A model generated the notes under the pieces. The model saw nothing but the letters and a program-made list of their open reading frames with translations. It was not told where the DNA came from and made no database searches. A program made the position numbers and the translations under genes. A stretch of DNA of 32,562 nt, from positions 1 to 32,562 of the forward strand of contig JACPGB010000011.1 of NCBI GenBank assembly GCA_016182655.1. The letters are read 5' to 3'. How positions within the stretch are numbered: position 1 is the stretch's first letter; each line of letters starts with the position of its first letter. Of this stretch, positions 9,501-16,847 are shown piece after piece. The stretch comes from Deltaproteobacteria bacterium (GTDB taxonomy: Bacteria > Desulfobacterota > GWC2-55-46).

Positions 9501-10008
9501 GTTCCTCGACGAGCGACATCCGGAGGTATCCGAGCTCCTGAAGGTTTTGCACGAGGTCGTCCCTCTGGACCTCTTCGCCCTCCTTCAATACGATCATCCT
9601 CTTTGAAAGGAACTGCCTCGGCATGACCCTCTGCATGAGGGTCGCCGCCGACGCGACGCAGACCTTTGGCCCGCCCGATAGCAGGTTGAAGAGGACCTCC
9701 ATGCGTGAGGACAATATCTCCTGGTGCGCGGGCTGGGGCTCGAAGGGGAGGACCTCGGGGGAGGGGTAGAAGAGGACCGAGGACTCGGGGAGGAAGAACT
9801 TTAGATCCTCGGTAAACTCCTCGGCAGACTCCTCCCCGGCCACGATAGCGAAGACGGGCCTCTCCAGTCTCTTGAACGCGGATGCGATAAGAAAGGCCTT
9901 TGAGGCGCCGTGGAGGCCGGTGAGCTTGAACCTCTCGCCTTTTTTGAGCCTCGCGAGCTCGCGGACGGCGTCGTTCAGCGAATATTGCTTATCAGGGATT
10001 GCTGGCAT
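6526..10008 (-). CDS. mfd: Mfd, transcription-repair coupling factor
   Basis: Large translocase that removes RNA polymerase stalled at lesions and recruits UvrA. The N-terminal UvrB-like module (about residues 1-350) is followed by the RNA-polymerase-interacting domain (LSVGDFIVHAKHGIGLYRG). The RecG-like helicase core has Walker A GDVGYGKTEVA (near residue 650) and DEEH Walker B (IVIDEEHRFGV), plus the late motif GRVGRSKHRAYAY. A TRCF C-terminal domain completes the ~1160 aa, normal length. Start: the ATG at 10006-10008 is preferred; a GTG at 10036-10038 lies right at the expected transcription start. It heads the minus-strand housekeeping block, and uvrA ends the same block. Confidence 0.96.
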   Translation of the reverse strand: MPAIPDKQYSLNDAVRELARLKKGERFKLTGLHGASKAFLIASAFKRLERPVFAIVAGEESAEEFTEDLKFFLPESSVLFYPSPEVLPFEPQPAHQEILSSRMEVLFNLLSGGPKVCVASAATLMQRVMPRQFLSKRMIVLKEGEEVQRDDLVQNLQELGYLRMSLVEERGEMSIRGGILDIFPPMYTAPLRIEFFGDDIESIRHFDISTQRSLEGIKEARVLPAKEVALPRDARSEAREKLMERADALQLKREAWEPLSDKLREGANLGGLYTLLPLLYPSLETVFDYLKDDTLVALFEPDLVSAEIERFERDLKNAEERLKAGKLFFVPPHDLYLAPEEARSSFKGSALLEIESIRGAGSVFPVESNLDLKQEMGLRKGTDELLKPLADRIGGWLMERKSVYISAHNKAQAERTRDLLGGYDLSPGVIKGVDMLSHEGGGLCIATGAISTGFRLPLDSIAIVSEEEVFGERVKRRAPPSRKLDAFLTELQDLSVGDFIVHAKHGIGLYRGLKRLSIDNIESDFLLLEYRGGDKLYLPVWRMDQISKYHGVEGKSPELDKLGGPGWEKTKRKVKESVERLAGELLKLYAERQVADGFAFSPPDRLFQEFEASFEFDETPDQARAIEETLKDMEEPRPMDRLICGDVGYGKTEVAIRAAFKAVLDKKQVAVLVPTTVLAQQHYRTFSRRLSPYPVNVEVLSRFRSKKEQKEVVEGLKNGTVDILIGTHRLLQKDIGFKDLGLIVIDEEHRFGVAHKERLKALRKKVDCLTLTATPIPRTLHMSLASIRELSIINTPPEDRLAIRTNVVRFDEEAIREAIERELNRGGQVFFVHNRIQSIARIEEFLRKAVPGAKVAVAHGQMKEGELEKKMLGFINREYDILLSTAIIESGLDIPSANTIVINRADRFGLAELYQLRGRVGRSKHRAYAYFICPSIAELTDDARKRIEVIQELCEPGSGFKIATYDLEIRGAGELLGTAQSGQIAEVGFEMYTQLLEEAVRELKGEEIVEEVEPEINLKVSQYIPEEYMPDARQRLSFYKRLASVGSEYDITAIEEEMADRYGEVPALILNLMQIMSLKFPLKKVRAKELIQKGTRLYFSFQDLSDTPHGKALVEKALKMASKEPKRYRLTPDGHFIVYMKEDSSPIEEARYVLKEFLKG

Positions 10009-10041
10009 TGGTTTTGTTAAACATGCAAGTTTTAACACGAA

Positions 10042-10070
10042 ATTATAGCATAGGGATGGAGGTGAAAAAA
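10042..10070 (-). promoter_or_regulatory. Candidate mfd promoter
   Basis: On the minus strand there is a perfect TATAAT (10042-10047) about 34 nt before the mfd ATG. The -35 region is only a T-rich run (10065-10070), so the promoter is plausible but one-sided. Transcription would start near 10035, which argues against the upstream GTG as the mfd start. Confidence 0.45.
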
Positions 10071-10158
10071 GGTAAAAAGGGGCGGGAGGCGCCTTACGGG
10101 CTTAAGGCGATTGTCAAACAAGGCCTTTTGAGGCCCGGATCTTATGAAAACCCTTGAC

Positions 10159-10186
10159 TTGAATCGAGCGGAAATATTAATATACT
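10159..10186 (+). promoter_or_regulatory. Promoter of tRNA-Asn
   Basis: TTGAAT (10159-10164), a 16-bp spacer and TATACT (10181-10186) lie 10 bp before the mature tRNA 5' end. An overlapping TTGACT at 10154-10159 is an alternative -35. Spacing and position fit a sigma-70 promoter for a single tRNA gene. Confidence 0.6.
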
Positions 10187-10196
10187 GGTCTTTAAT

Positions 10197-10272
<76 letters not shown>

Positions 10273-10280
10273 AGAAATTC

Positions 10281-10317
10281 AAGGGGTTAGCTCATTTTGG
10301 GCTGCCCCTTTTTCTTT
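10281..10317 (+). terminator. Probable terminator after tRNA-Asn
   Basis: AAGGGG (10281-10286) pairs with CCCCTT (10305-10310), with a further AGC/GCT inner pair, and is followed by TTTTTCTTT. It starts eight bases after the tRNA CCA. Confidence 0.6.
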
Positions 10318-10485
10318 GGACTGTGACCAAATTGTGACCGCGCGGTCCAAAACCTCGACTCCATCCCGCAAATTAGAAATCAAATTCTCAATTTGTTAAA
10401 GACACTCTTTTGCTGTGCGCTGAAACTATCTCTCTTGTTTTTTCTAATTGCAGTTCTTCAGGCCCTTTATATTGTTTTTTGGACT
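10318..10485. other. Non-coding left part of the integrated element
   Basis: No convincing reading frame is seen. It contains two TGTGACC copies spaced exactly 11 bp (10322-10328 and 10333-10339), a perfect palindrome GACCGCGCGGTC (10336-10347), and an isolated CAATTTGT half-site (10389-10396) like those of the inverted repeat before the ATPase gene. The 11-bp spaced pair next to an att site could be recombinase arm sites (inference). Confidence 0.4.
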
Positions 10486-10524
10486 TTTTTACAAATTGAG
10501 CGTTTAATTGACAATTTGTAAAAA
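10486..10524. promoter_or_regulatory. Inverted-repeat operator over the promoter of the DUF4143 ATPase gene
   Basis: TTTTTACAAATTG (10486-10498) and CAATTTGTAAAAA (10512-10524) are perfect 13-bp inverted repeats separated by 13 bp. A TTGACA (10508-10513) lies inside, with TACCAT 17 bp further (10531-10536) as a possible -10. That would put transcription start at or next to the ATG at 10544, i.e. a nearly leaderless mRNA. A dimeric repressor bound here would block the -35 region. Confidence 0.6.
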
Positions 10525-10543
10525 GTAAGCTACCATATTTTAT

Positions 10544-11713
10544 ATGATTAACCGTAGCGCCACTACAATACTCAAAAAATTGTCAAAGGGATATCCTGTA
10601 ATAACCATAACAGGGCCAAGGCAGTCTGGAAAAACCACCCTTGCAAGGGCTGTATTCAAGCACAAACCTTATGTATCGCTGGAAGAGCCGGATAGGATGG
10701 AGTTTGCAAATGAGGATCCTCGTGGCTTCCTGGCCCAATATCCCGATGGAGCGATATTGGATGAAGTTCAGCGCTGCCCGTCCTTATTTTCCTACATACA
10801 AAGCATAGTCGATAATTCCCGCAGGCCTGGTTTTTTTATTTTAACCGGCTCCCAGCAGTTTGGTCTCATTTCCAGCATTACACAGTCGCTGGCAGGCCGC
10901 GTGGGGTTCCTACAGCTGCTTCCATTTTCCCTTTGCGAACTTAAAAGCAATGGGATTCTGCCAAAAAGCGTAGATGATATCCTTTTAAAGGGACTCTACC
11001 CACCTGTTTATGACAGAAAATTGTCCCCCTCAAGCTGGTACGCAAATTATGCCTTTACATATATCGAGCGTGATGTCCGACAAATGGTCAATGTGAGAGA
11101 TCTGAGCACGTTCCAGAAATTTGTACGCATGTGTGCCGCCAGAACAGGGCAGATGCTAAACCTGTCCGGGCTCGCAAATGATTGTGGTATAACGCACAAC
11201 ACCGCAAGGGCATGGCTATCGGTGCTGGAGGCAAGCTATATTATATTCCAACTCAATCCACACCATAGGAATTTTGGTAAGAGGCTTATAAAAACGCCTA
11301 AGCTGTATTTTCATGATACCGGACTGGCGGCATGGCTTTTGGGCATTACGGATCCAAAACAGATGTCGATACATGCCATGCGCGGCCCCCTGTTTGAAAA
11401 TCTGGTTATCAGTGAATTTTTGAAGGGCAGATATAACAGGGGCTTGTTTTCAAATCTTTACTTCTGGAGGGATAGCACGGGAAATGAAGTCGATATGCTA
11501 ATTGAGGAGGCAAATACCCTCATGCCTGTGGAGATAAAATCAGGCCAGACAGTTACAACAGACTATTTTGCCGGACTTAATAAGTGGCTCTCCATTGCAA
11601 ATGCAGCGGCAACGCACCCCTATGTAATATATGGAGGCAATGAGGGGCAAAAACGATCAGGGGTTGAGGTTTTATCTTGGCGAGAAATAGATAAACTGTC
11701 TAATAAAATCTGA
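10544..11713 (+). CDS. AAA_14/DUF4143-family ATPase
   Basis: 389-aa P-loop ATPase of the AAA_14-DUF4143 type; its physiological role is not established. Walker A GPRQSGKT lies near residues 24-31, Walker B is AILDEVQRCP, and a sensor-like FILTGSQQF follows. The C-terminal DUF4143 domain contains YFHDTGLAAWLLG, GPLFENLVISEFLKG and VEIKSGQT; the last resembles PD-(D/E)xK nuclease-like cores known in this family. The ATG is at 10544 with no Shine-Dalgarno visible. The base composition is clearly more AT-rich than its neighbours, and it is the only gene between tRNA-Asn and a duplicated tRNA 3' end, so it was probably acquired by integration. No integrase is present. Confidence 0.9.
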   Translation: MINRSATTILKKLSKGYPVITITGPRQSGKTTLARAVFKHKPYVSLEEPDRMEFANEDPRGFLAQYPDGAILDEVQRCPSLFSYIQSIVDNSRRPGFFILTGSQQFGLISSITQSLAGRVGFLQLLPFSLCELKSNGILPKSVDDILLKGLYPPVYDRKLSPSSWYANYAFTYIERDVRQMVNVRDLSTFQKFVRMCAARTGQMLNLSGLANDCGITHNTARAWLSVLEASYIIFQLNPHHRNFGKRLIKTPKLYFHDTGLAAWLLGITDPKQMSIHAMRGPLFENLVISEFLKGRYNRGLFSNLYFWRDSTGNEVDMLIEEANTLMPVEIKSGQTVTTDYFAGLNKWLSIANAAATHPYVIYGGNEGQKRSGVEVLSWREIDKLSNKI

Positions 11714-11768
11714 AATTCTCGTAGCTCCTCTCAAGAATTTTTACGGAGTTCACCCCAGCCGTTTGACC

Positions 11769-11813
11769 CTGTTAACCACCTGGGCCGGGGGTTCGAATCC
11801 CTCCCTGGAGCCA
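11769..11813 (+). repeat. Duplicated 3' half of tRNA-Asn (probable attR)
   Basis: 45 bp match tRNA-Asn positions 10228-10272 from the first base of the anticodon loop to the terminal CCA, with one inserted T, one T-to-C change and one missing G. The match starts at the anticodon loop, a known crossover site of tyrosine recombinases. No 5' half of a tRNA precedes it, so it is not a functional gene. Confidence 0.8.
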
Positions 11814-12021
11814 GATTTGAACACCCAGACTAAACCGGGTTTCCATTCTGCCTGCACAGACCGGGTATTCTGTCCGGGATTTTCTTATGTAGCAATGGCG
11901 CGCCCGGCTGGGGCAAATGAGAAAATACAAGATATTAAGATAACAATTTGATTCTCCTGACCACCGCCTTCCCCCAACAACCACATTGACTTATCTCCGG
12001 CTCTAAAGCAAAATATTTACC
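11814..12021. other. Intergenic region after the att copy
   Basis: No gene, strong promoter or terminator is seen. The base composition is mixed and there is no Shine-Dalgarno before the following GTG start. Confidence 0.4.
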
Positions 12022-13104
12022 GTGGCACAAACACTTGATCACGAACATCGCGCATCCAAGAGGGGCGGTCTGGCCGCCGCGCTCGGGGCCGCCTTCTTCT
12101 TCGGGATAAGCGCCCCGTTCTCAAAGCTCCTGCTGGGCTCCGTCTCCCCGTTGATGCTTGCAGGGCTCTTGTATCTGGGGAGCTTCGCGGGCCTCACCCT
12201 TGTATCGATGCTTCGCAGGGCTTCTTCGTCCTCGAGCTCAAGCGAGGCGTCCTTGAGGGGCAGGGATTATTTTTATCTCGCTGGCTCCATACTCGCCGGA
12301 GGGGTGGCCGCCCCGCTCTTTCTGCTCTTCGGGCTTGACGCCACCGAGGCATCGGCGGCTTCGCTGCTCCTGAATATGGAAGGGGTCTTGACGGTTCTGC
12401 TCGCCGCCCTGATCTTCCGCGAGCATGTCGGAAGAAACATTTGGGCTTCAGCGGCGGTAATGCTCGCCGCAGGCACCCTCCTCACATACGCGCCCGGGTC
12501 AGGCGGGTGGCAGGTCAGGTACGGGGCGCTATTGGTCCTGGCCTCGGCCCTCATGTGGGCAATCGACAACAATCTCACCAGGGAATTGTCACACAGGGAC
12601 CCGTATGTGATTTCGAGACTAAAGGGTCTTGCCGCCGGGGTCACCAACCTCGCCGTGGCTTTTGCCGCTGGCTCTACGCTGCCCGCGCTCCCATCGCTTG
12701 CCGGTTCCCTGGTATTGGGGGCGCTATCGTACGGGGCCTCCCTTGTGCTTTTCATCTACGCCCTTAGAAACCTCGGGACATCGAGGACGAGCACATACTT
12801 CGGGGCCGCCCCGTTTATCGGGGTGGCGGTCTCGATAACCCTTCTCGGAGAGCGGATGACGCCGCAGATAATCGCGGCCTCGGTCCTGATGCTTACCGGG
12901 CTCTGGCTGATACTGAAGGAGAACCACGATCACGAGCACACCCATGCCGGGCTCTGCCACGACCACGCTCATACCCACGACAAGCACCACGGCCACGGAC
13001 ACGAAGGGGGCTCAACAGAGCCCCACAGCCACATGCACATCCACGCCGAGCTCACGCACAGCCACGCCCATGTGCCGGACCTCCACCACTTTCACAGGCA
13101 CTGA
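12022..13104 (+). CDS. DMT-superfamily (EamA) permease with histidine-rich C-terminal tail
   Basis: 360 aa. Two EamA repeats give about ten membrane helices, starting GGLAAALGAAFFFGISAPFSK and ending with LMLTGLWLILK near residue 300. Substrate cannot be read from sequence. The last 60 residues are soluble and hold 23 histidines in HxH patterns (HDHEHTH, HDHAHTH, HGHGH, HSHMHIH), plus a short DHEH near the N-terminus. Such tails bind transition metals (Ni, Zn, Co, Cu) in other transporters, so a metal-linked role is likely but inferred. The GTG start at 12022 lacks a clear ribosome site. The gene stands alone between the tRNA island and the signalling cluster. Confidence 0.88.
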   Translation: MAQTLDHEHRASKRGGLAAALGAAFFFGISAPFSKLLLGSVSPLMLAGLLYLGSFAGLTLVSMLRRASSSSSSSEASLRGRDYFYLAGSILAGGVAAPLFLLFGLDATEASAASLLLNMEGVLTVLLAALIFREHVGRNIWASAAVMLAAGTLLTYAPGSGGWQVRYGALLVLASALMWAIDNNLTRELSHRDPYVISRLKGLAAGVTNLAVAFAAGSTLPALPSLAGSLVLGALSYGASLVLFIYALRNLGTSRTSTYFGAAPFIGVAVSITLLGERMTPQIIAASVLMLTGLWLILKENHDHEHTHAGLCHDHAHTHDKHHGHGHEGGSTEPHSHMHIHAELTHSHAHVPDLHHFHRH

Positions 13105-13154
13105 AGGCCTGCATCTTTTAACGGCTTTTTCAGTCAGGGCTTCTCAGATATGTC

Positions 13155-13340
13155 TCACGGACCATGGCCCTCCCCTCCGAGCGTAAAATAAAACGTCGAG
13201 CCTTCGTTGGGCCTCGACTCGGCCCAGACCCTGCCGTTGTGGCGCTGGATGATCCTGCGGACGGTCGCGATCCCCACCCCGGCGCCTGGTAACCCACGAT
13301 TGAAAGTCGCATGGAACGGCTCAACTATCGGCTCACGTCA
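13155..13340 (-). pseudogene. Fragment of a histidine kinase C-terminus
   Basis: The minus-strand frame reads [18 protein letters not shown] and [19 protein letters not shown] before TGA at 13155-13157. That is the G2 box and last strands of a HATPase domain. The DNA from about 13171 to 13253 is nearly identical to the end of the large kinase gene (17342-17424). A stop lies just upstream of EPIVEPFH, so there is no intact gene. It is the leftover of a duplicated kinase beside the response-regulator operon. Confidence 0.85.
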
Positions 13341-13368
13341 TATTAAGGGCACTGTGTTCCTGACCACA

Positions 13369-14757
13369 TCACACCCCGCTTATCTCCACCCTGTTCCTGC
13401 CTTTCTGCTTGGCCTGGTAGAGGGCGGCGTCGGCTACGTTGGTCACGGCTTCCATGGTCTCCATGCTTTTTTTGTAAGAGGCCACGCCGAGGCTTATGGT
13501 GACCCCCGCCTCTGCCTCCACGGTCTTTCTTATCCTCTCTGCCACGACTCCGGCCATCGCGGAATCAGTATCGAGGAGGATGACGAAGAACTCTTCCCCC
13601 CCGTATCTGAAGATGTAATCCGCCTTTCTCGCCGCCTTTGAGATCACGCCGGCGACCCTTGCCAGCGCCTTGTCGCCTTCGATGTGCCCGTGTGTGTCGT
13701 TATATCTCTTGAAATTGTCGATATCCGCCATTATTACCGAAAACATTCTATCGTTTCTTTTGGCCAACTCGATGCATTTATCGAATTGGATGTGAAGGAA
13801 CCTCCTGTTGGCAAGGCCCGTGAGCGGGTCATGGAGCGAAGAATTCCTTGTCTCCTCGTACAGCTTCGCGTTGTTTACCGCGATGCCTATCTGGCTTCCT
13901 ATCGCCGTAAGGAGCTTGATCTGGTCCTCATTTATCTCGGTCTCCGGCTTGACGTAGAAGTTCATGAGGCCCACGACCTTGTCGGCGGTCTTGAGGGGTA
14001 CGACGACATGCCCGTGCGTTGCGCCATCCTTTCGACACACGGCATGCCTCTGGTCTTCCGCGGAATTCATTGAAATGAGGACCTCTCCTTTTGTCAGCGA
14101 CATGCCGCAAAGACATCCGTCCGATTCGACCTCGGCGCAGGGGTCCAGTTCCGGCACGGAAAGACCGGCTGAGGCTGCAAGCCGCATCTTTCCGCCTTCA
14201 GCGAGAAAGAGGGCCGCCCTTATCTCGAACGGAAATATCTCCGTCTCGACCATTGCGCGGAGCACGCCGGGCAGGAACTCGTTCATATCGAGCGACCTGC
14301 TGAGGGCGTTCGACACGCTGAAGAGGGCCTTCAACTCGGCGTTCATCTTTTGGAGCTCCCTGCCGTGCGCCGCGATCTTTTCTTCCGCCGTCTGCTTTTC
14401 TATCGCGCGCCTGATCTGGAGGAGGAGCTGGTCGATATCGTACGGCTTTATCATGTAGGAGAAAGCGCCCTTGTTGGTGGCCGAAACCGCGGAATCGAGG
14501 GTTGCCTGCCCCGTCAGTATGATGACCTCCGTGTATGGTCGAGCGGTCTTTATCCGCTCAAGGACCGCGAGCCCCGGTATGTCCGGAAGCCCGAGGTCGA
14601 TGAGGGCCACGTTGAAGCGGCGGCGTTCCATGAGGTCAGACCCCTCGCCGCCGGTCTCCGCAACGGAGATATCATACCCCTTGACCCTGAGGATGTCGGA
14701 AAGGGTCTTTCTTAAGCCCGGGTCGTCGTCTATGATAAGGATCCGAGGCGCGTCCAT
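13369..14757 (-). CDS. Response regulator with REC-GAF-GGDEF domains (diguanylate cyclase)
   Basis: 462 aa, cytoplasmic. The receiver domain (1-120) has IDDD, phospho-acceptor D54 (ALIDLGLPD) and conserved K104. A coiled linker leads to a GAF domain (about 145-300, with several Cys) and a GGDEF domain (about 305-460) whose signature RYGGEEF (385-390) is the active form. An RKAD motif five residues before it (377-380) matches the product-inhibition I-site. It should make cyclic di-GMP when phosphorylated. It starts 3 bp after the tandem-receiver gene ends, so it is the third gene of the kinase operon. The short gap to a kinase remnant downstream marks an old rearrangement. Confidence 0.93.
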   Translation of the reverse strand: MDAPRILIIDDDPGLRKTLSDILRVKGYDISVAETGGEGSDLMERRRFNVALIDLGLPDIPGLAVLERIKTARPYTEVIILTGQATLDSAVSATNKGAFSYMIKPYDIDQLLLQIRRAIEKQTAEEKIAAHGRELQKMNAELKALFSVSNALSRSLDMNEFLPGVLRAMVETEIFPFEIRAALFLAEGGKMRLAASAGLSVPELDPCAEVESDGCLCGMSLTKGEVLISMNSAEDQRHAVCRKDGATHGHVVVPLKTADKVVGLMNFYVKPETEINEDQIKLLTAIGSQIGIAVNNAKLYEETRNSSLHDPLTGLANRRFLHIQFDKCIELAKRNDRMFSVIMADIDNFKRYNDTHGHIEGDKALARVAGVISKAARKADYIFRYGGEEFFVILLDTDSAMAGVVAERIRKTVEAEAGVTISLGVASYKKSMETMEAVTNVADAALYQAKQKGRNRVEISGV

Positions 14758-14760
14758 GCT

Positions 14761-15546
14761 TCAACCTCCCTGCTTTTCTCCAGGCTGGAACGGCTCGCCG
14801 AGGACGGCACGGAGCTTCCCGCGGCTGATCTCCCCGATGGTGCCCAAAAGCTTTTCTATGTCCATCGGCTTGTAGAAACAGGCATAGGCGCCTATCTGAA
14901 GGCCCTGTTCGATGGACGCCCCCATGCCTTCCTTATAGCCGGTGATGAGGACCACAGGCTTCGTCGGGTATCTCCGCCGGATCTTCTTCATGACGTCCAG
15001 CCCGTCCACGCTGCCCAGCCTCAAGTCCAGAAGGACGGTCAACTTGTAGCTCGTATCCATGCGTTCCAGCACCTTGTCCGGGTCGGACTCCGTCTCCACG
15101 CGGTAACCCCTCGCCTCAAGGATGTCCTTCAGGGTCAGGCTGAAGTTCAGATCGTCGTCCACCACAAGTACGCTCTCCTCCTTCCGGAGGAGAGAGAAGA
15201 AGGAGAGGACCTGCTGAAGGTCGACCGGCTTGGTGAGGACCGCATACGCCCCCTGCCGCTTCGCCTCCTCCGCCTGCTCATCGGTCGCGTATGCGCTCAT
15301 CATCACCACCGGGGTGTCAGGCGCGAGCTTTTTTACCGCCTTCACGGCCTCGATGCCGCTTAGCCCGGGCATCTTGACGTCCATCAGCACGCAGTCCGGC
15401 CTTTCTTCCCTCACCTTCTCCACGGCTTCCTCGCCGCTGAAGGCCCCTATTGCAAGGTATCCCTTCACAGTCAGGATATCGCAGACGGTCTTGACCATCC
15501 TCCTGTCGTCGTCCACCACAAGGACTTTTATTTTTTCTTTCGTCAT
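14761..15546 (-). CDS. Tandem receiver (REC-REC) response regulator
   Basis: 261 aa, two CheY-like receivers and no output domain. REC1 (about 5-120) has VVDDD, D56 in VLMDVKMPG and K106. REC2 (about 125-245) has VVDDD, D174 in VLLDLRLG and K226. Both keep the phosphorylation residues. Its ATG overlaps the kinase stop by 4 bp (15543-15546), and the cyclase gene follows after 3 bp. A double receiver without output usually passes phosphate on or acts as a sink, so it may tune signalling from the kinase to the cyclase (inference). Confidence 0.92.
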   Translation of the reverse strand: MTKEKIKVLVVDDDRRMVKTVCDILTVKGYLAIGAFSGEEAVEKVREERPDCVLMDVKMPGLSGIEAVKAVKKLAPDTPVVMMSAYATDEQAEEAKRQGAYAVLTKPVDLQQVLSFFSLLRKEESVLVVDDDLNFSLTLKDILEARGYRVETESDPDKVLERMDTSYKLTVLLDLRLGSVDGLDVMKKIRRRYPTKPVVLITGYKEGMGASIEQGLQIGAYACFYKPMDIEKLLGTIGEISRGKLRAVLGEPFQPGEKQGG

Positions 15547-16847
15547 AGTCTCCTCTCAACGGGCAGTATCGCCGTAAAGGTCGTTCCGGTCCCCGGCTCG
15601 CTTTCAACCTCGATCTTTCCTCCGCTCGCCTCCACGAGGTTTTTACAGATGACAAGCCCGAGCCCTATGCCGCGCGGCTTGGTGGTAAAAAGAGGCTGGA
15701 AGAGCCTCCTCATATTCTCGCGGGAGATCCCTTCTCCGGTGTCCGCAACACCTATCCTCACCGCCCCCGCGCTCGCGTCTTCCGCCCCGCTGACCGTGAT
15801 ACTCCCGCCCTTCGGCATTGCCTGGACGGCGTTGGTGATAAGGTTGACGATCACCTGTCCCATCTGCATGGGATCGGCCTTTATCCTCGGAAGGGTCTCG
15901 GGGACGTCGATGGAGACTGCGATATTATGCGGGACGGCGCACGCGCCGAGACTCTGCTCCACCAGGCCGCGAACGGCTACCGGCTGCAATTGCGGGGTCT
16001 TTGTCCTGGCAAAATCAAGGAGGTCGGTGATGATCCTCTGCGAGTTCTCTATCTCCTTCTTGATTATGTCAAGGTATTCTTTCGTGGTTTCGTCCGCCCC
16101 CGTCAGGACCGTTTTCAAATAATAGACCGCGTTGCTCATCACGCCGAGAGGGTTCCTTATCTCGTGCCCTACGCTCCCGGCGAGCTGTCCGATCACGGCC
16201 AGCTTTTCCTTCCGCACCAGCTCGTCATGGGCGTCCTGGAGTTGTCTTGTCCTCTCCTCCACTTTGAGCTCCAGTTCAGAGTTCAGGCGCCGCACCTCCT
16301 CCTCGGCTTCCCGGCGTTCAGAGATCTCGGTGCGCAGGTCCCTGTTCACGGCCTCCCACTGCGCGGGGCCAGGCAGCGCCAGGGCCTTGGGGATAAGCAT
16401 CCAGAGGACGACTGTCGTTATGCCCGACGAGACGGCTGTGACGGCCTTGACTATCCCCGAGGCCAGATAGGCCGGGTCCCATAGCGTCCACACGCTCATG
16501 AAATGCGTGGCTCCGCAGGCCATGATGAATATGCCGAAGAGCACGAACATCCAGCGGAACTGCAGATCGGTCCGTTTCCGGATGAAGACCAGAAGAGCAA
16601 ACGGGATCGAATAGTAGGAAATGGCAGTCACCGAATCTGACACGACATGCGTCCACATCAGGAGAGATTGCCATCCCAGGCATATCCCATGCGCGTGGGG
16701 CAGCAGGTAGTCGACGGGGACGCCCTCGTGCGCGTACGCGGGCCCTGTAAACGCGAGGAGCTGCGCCAGGAGTGCACCCCCTGCGGCCCTTAGCGGAACT
16801 CGGAACAGCTCCGTTTCCGGTCGTTGCGGATATTTCTTTATTTTCAT
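15543..16847 (-). CDS. Histidine kinase with ethylene-receptor-type (ETR1-like) membrane domain
   Basis: 434 aa from the ATG at 16845-16847, which has AGGAGG 10 nt upstream; an earlier in-frame ATG (16937) would add a charged 30-residue leader and looks wrong. A signal-like helix ends in YAHEG. Then come three membrane helices with D71, Y78, I81, P82, C111 and H115. The spacing is identical to plant ETR1 D25, Y32, I35, P36, C65 and H69, where Cys and His hold the Cu(I) that binds ethylene (ACGATHF here). A short coiled coil leads to HisKA (GSVGHEIRNPLG, H228) and HATPase with NLITNAVQ, DTGEGIS and GIGLGLVICK. There is no GAF domain, unlike ETR1. First gene of a three-gene operon ending in a diguanylate cyclase. 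Confidence 0.92.
   Translation of the reverse strand: MKIKKYPQRPETELFRVPLRAAGGALLAQLLAFTGPAYAHEGVPVDYLLPHAHGICLGWQSLLMWTHVVSDSVTAISYYSIPFALLVFIRKRTDLQFRWMFVLFGIFIMACGATHFMSVWTLWDPAYLASGIVKAVTAVSSGITTVVLWMLIPKALALPGPAQWEAVNRDLRTEISERREAEEEVRRLNSELELKVEERTRQLQDAHDELVRKEKLAVIGQLAGSVGHEIRNPLGVMSNAVYYLKTVLTGADETTKEYLDIIKKEIENSQRIITDLLDFARTKTPQLQPVAVRGLVEQSLGACAVPHNIAVSIDVPETLPRIKADPMQMGQVIVNLITNAVQAMPKGGSITVSGAEDASAGAVRIGVADTGEGISRENMRRLFQPLFTTKPRGIGLGLVICKNLVEASGGKIEVESEPGTGTTFTAILPVERRL

Noticed and set aside
10090-10109. Hairpin CGCCTTA/TAAGGCG between mfd and tRNA as a terminator
   Set aside because: No T run on either strand in the right place and no upstream gene pointing into it on plus.
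11716-11813. Second functional tRNA-Asn gene
   Set aside because: Only the half from the anticodon loop onward is present; the 5' acceptor strand, D arm and 5' anticodon stem are missing.
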